Source: Euryarchaeota archaeon UBA182 | GTDB lineage: Archaea > Thermoplasmatota > Poseidoniia > Poseidoniales > Thalassarchaeaceae | NCBI GenBank assembly: GCA_002495675.1 | Contig: DAGH01000003.1 | Coordinates: 14,448 to 56,257 of the forward strand | Direction: 5' to 3' | Length of the DNA: 41,810 bases | Shown here: positions 39,927 to 41,810 of the stretch, one piece after another | Position numbering within the stretch: position 1 is the stretch's first letter | How the letters are laid out: each line of letters starts with the position of its first letter | Position numbers and translations under genes: made by a program | Notes under the pieces: generated by a model | Seen by the model: the letters and a program-made list of their open reading frames with translations, nothing else | The model's database searches: none | Told to the model about the DNA's origin: nothing

Positions 39927-41810
39927 GTGAATCGCATCATTCCCCTTCTGGCCGTATTGATGCTACTTACGTTGCCAGTTCAGATTCAAGCCGCTGAGTC
40001 CAAAGCAACGGTGACCTGCATACAGGATGACATTTCACAAGAAGCCTCAGTCTGGAGCCTGACGGACCAAAGTTGCCTCAGGATGAGTCTGGGCCTCCTA
40101 AATCCTGGCACCACTGTTGAATTCAACGTATCTACAGACTCCGCAGTGGATTTACTCTTGTTCTCCTCAACCGGAGTCGTTGTCTATCAACAGGAGCAGA
40201 ACTACAGAAGGGCAGACGTATGGGAGTCAAGATCGGTATTCGAGGACTTCACCGGCGAGGGAACCTGGAGATGGTCTTCCCCTACTGACAGAGGCGCGAC
40301 TAGATGGTATCTGGTTGTGGATAATCTTGACCATCCCCAGGACCAGGATCAAGGGGCGCTGGGGGGATCCTCTGTAGGCGTTTCCTTGGCGGCAAGCCTA
40401 GCACAAGATGAACCATTCACACTCTTTAGCGGCATAACCCACTTAGAACCAACAAGCTTTGCGACGCTTTTAGGCCCATTTGATGCAGACTCAGGAACCA
40501 TAATCAAGGTTTCAGCATCCTCAATGGTGGGCGAGTCAGACGTCTTCCTGATGACTCAGAATCAATATCAGCTATACTCAGCAGGAGCAGCCCCTGCTCG
40601 GATTGAGGAGGGCTCAATGCTTCTCATAAGTGACCCAAGAACCGTCCTGTACAGCATTTCCGAAGAGTTGGGAGGTGCGGATCTGTACGTTGTCCTCGAC
40701 AACAAGGGTGGAGGTGGAGGTGTCGGTCTTTCCCCAATTGCCACCACGGTCACGGTCTCGCTCACCCCGATCCTAGATCCCAGAATCACCGATGTAGATT
40801 CGCTATCAGTAATTGATGTGGGATCGAATATTATCTTGGATGCCAGTACGACCCCGAACCGATCTGGACAGATAGCAACAGAGGGCTACCTCTGGGACGT
40901 TGATGGCGACGGGTTCAGCGACTTGGCTGGGATTCAGGTCGAGACCTCGTGGTCAGAACCCGGTGATTTGACGATCTACCTCAGAGTTATGGGGGTCGAT
41001 GGCCGTCCTGCCACAAAATTCCATGAGATCAGCGTGGTTGACATGTCACCCCCTCAAGCAAAAATCGAGGGTTCACAGAACATCACTCGGGCATTTGGCG
41101 AATCGATATCCATGAGGGGCACGTATTCCGACAACTGGAATGTAATTTCAGTAAAGTGGTACTTGGGGGAATCACTCGTGCTGACCGACCCATCCCCCCA
41201 GAAGGAAGGCGAGTCCGTTTTCGATTTGGAAATCTCAATCGATCAAGTTCAGGCAGGCAACCACGCAATTAGGATGGAGGTCACAGATGCCAGTGGCATG
41301 ACATCCAACTCAACGTCTAACCTCACAGTGTACGATGCAACTCCCCCTTCTGTGAACAACGCCATTGTCGAAATCACCAGATTCACAGATGATACCATTA
41401 CACTTGAGGCTCTAGCAGTGGACCCCGAGTCTGAATCCCTTGGATATTCATGGGACGTCGATGTGAATGTTGACTCAGACGGTGATGGAATCACCAATAA
41501 CGACATGGACAGGAGTGGGCAGACATTCATCGTCATGTATGAAAAAGCGGGAATCTACTCATTAATTTGCACCGTGACCAATGATAACGGCCTCGAGACC
41601 AACATAGAGTACATTATTGCAATAGAATCAGCGCAGACAACCCCGTCGCTGATCGATCAAATCATGCCATACCTTCCAGTCATAGGTGCGATATCATTGG
41701 TTTTGTTAATCGCGGTAGCACTGATTTTGATTATATCAATTCGCGCTAGGAAGAAGATGAAAGAGATAGAGGAAGAGCTGCGAAACCAAGAGCAAGATCA
41801 GATACAGGTA
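39927..41810 (+). CDS. Large secreted PKD/Ig-like surface protein with C-terminal TM (partial at right edge)
   Basis: An open frame runs from GTG 39927 to the window end (628 codons, no stop). It begins with a signal peptide (NRIIPLLAVLMLLTLPVQIQ, then AAES). Next is a beta-rich N-terminal region with WxWSSPTDRG and WYLVVDNLDHP, reminiscent of pre-peptidase C-terminal domains. Then come PKD/Ig-like repeats with the YLWDVDGDGFSD and YSWDVDVNVDSDGDGITNND motifs, where Asp-rich turns may bind calcium. Near codon 585 is a TM helix (VIGAISLVLLIAVALILIIS), followed by a charged cytoplasmic tail (RARKKMKEIEEELRNQEQDQ). It is probably a cell-surface adhesion or scaffold protein. The true stop is outside the window. 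Confidence 0.82.
   Translation, partial: MNRIIPLLAVLMLLTLPVQIQAAESKATVTCIQDDISQEASVWSLTDQSCLRMSLGLLNPGTTVEFNVSTDSAVDLLLFSSTGVVVYQQEQNYRRADVWESRSVFEDFTGEGTWRWSSPTDRGATRWYLVVDNLDHPQDQDQGALGGSSVGVSLAASLAQDEPFTLFSGITHLEPTSFATLLGPFDADSGTIIKVSASSMVGESDVFLMTQNQYQLYSAGAAPARIEEGSMLLISDPRTVLYSISEELGGADLYVVLDNKGGGGGVGLSPIATTVTVSLTPILDPRITDVDSLSVIDVGSNIILDASTTPNRSGQIATEGYLWDVDGDGFSDLAGIQVETSWSEPGDLTIYLRVMGVDGRPATKFHEISVVDMSPPQAKIEGSQNITRAFGESISMRGTYSDNWNVISVKWYLGESLVLTDPSPQKEGESVFDLEISIDQVQAGNHAIRMEVTDASGMTSNSTSNLTVYDATPPSVNNAIVEITRFTDDTITLEALAVDPESESLGYSWDVDVNVDSDGDGITNNDMDRSGQTFIVMYEKAGIYSLICTVTNDNGLETNIEYIIAIESAQTTPSLIDQIMPYLPVIGAISLVLLIAVALILIISIRARKKMKEIEEELRNQEQDQIQV

Noticed and set aside
1..41810. 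CRISPR arrays, transposases, integrases, phage or plasmid genes
   Set aside because: No direct-repeat array, terminal inverted repeats or recognisable mobile-element protein was seen; the genes are compact and chromosomal in character.

Overview
The window looks like a gene-dense stretch of chromosome from a planktonic euryarchaeon, most probably Marine Group II (Candidatus Poseidoniales). The archaeal signals are ribosomal proteins L21e and L15e, RNA polymerase subunit Rpo4, a Pus10-type pseudouridine synthase, a DUF655 protein, a TrmB-family regulator, and a tRNA-Tyr with a bulge-helix-bulge intron. Many metabolic genes are of bacterial type: photolyase, GTP cyclohydrolase II, PdxH, MutY, CrtB/CrtI and GpmA. 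That mixture, with short intergenic gaps and many ATGA/TTGA start-stop overlaps, is the basis for the Marine Group II guess. The placement is inference and needs a marker-gene tree.

Left part (1-13.2 kb). A class II-like photolyase runs off the left edge and is divergent from a rightward string of cofactor and redox genes: ribA, peroxiredoxin, a TrmB regulator with a V4R-like C-terminal domain, a UbiB/ABC1 kinase, pdxH, an SDR lacking the catalytic Tyr, an FAD oxidoreductase, a secreted anchored protein, mutY and a Rieske protein. This string converges on a tightly packed leftward carotenoid operon: crtB, crtI, a thioredoxin-like lipoprotein and an ABA4-like (DUF4281) membrane protein.

Middle (13.3-22.2 kb). 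An information-processing block comes first: DUF971, pus10, then the archaeal cluster L21e - rpo4 - DUF655 - rsmA. It is followed by an unrecognised HhH/zinc-ribbon protein, a [2Fe-2S] ferredoxin, a MIP18-like protein, an M24 peptidase, pgk and tRNA-Thr(CGT).

Right-middle (22.3-30.9 kb). A leftward six-gene operon (HAD phosphatase, cis-prenyltransferase, NUDIX, RidA, MFS transporter, phosphohexomutase) mixes polyprenyl/sugar-phosphate and housecleaning functions. Beside it lie a two-TM protein that resembles a degenerate kinase, gpmA and mscS.

Right part (30.9-41.8 kb). A secreted, membrane-anchored M14 carboxypeptidase with acidic Ca-loop insertions is translationally coupled to an NSS-family Na+ symporter and a GtrA-like protein, which suggests a peptide/amino-acid scavenging module. 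Then come hisS, a PGF-CTERM-like surface protein, ftsZ, intron-containing tRNA-Tyr, L15e, a PRC-barrel protein and a large secreted PKD-like protein cut by the window edge.

I see no CRISPR array, transposase, integrase or phage gene. No gap between genes exceeds about 170 bases, so accessory islands are absent. The most interesting points are the ABA4/TlpA-like additions to the carotenoid operon, the TrmB-V4R fusion, the pseudokinase-like membrane protein, the carboxypeptidase-transporter unit and the PRC-barrel gene close to ftsZ.
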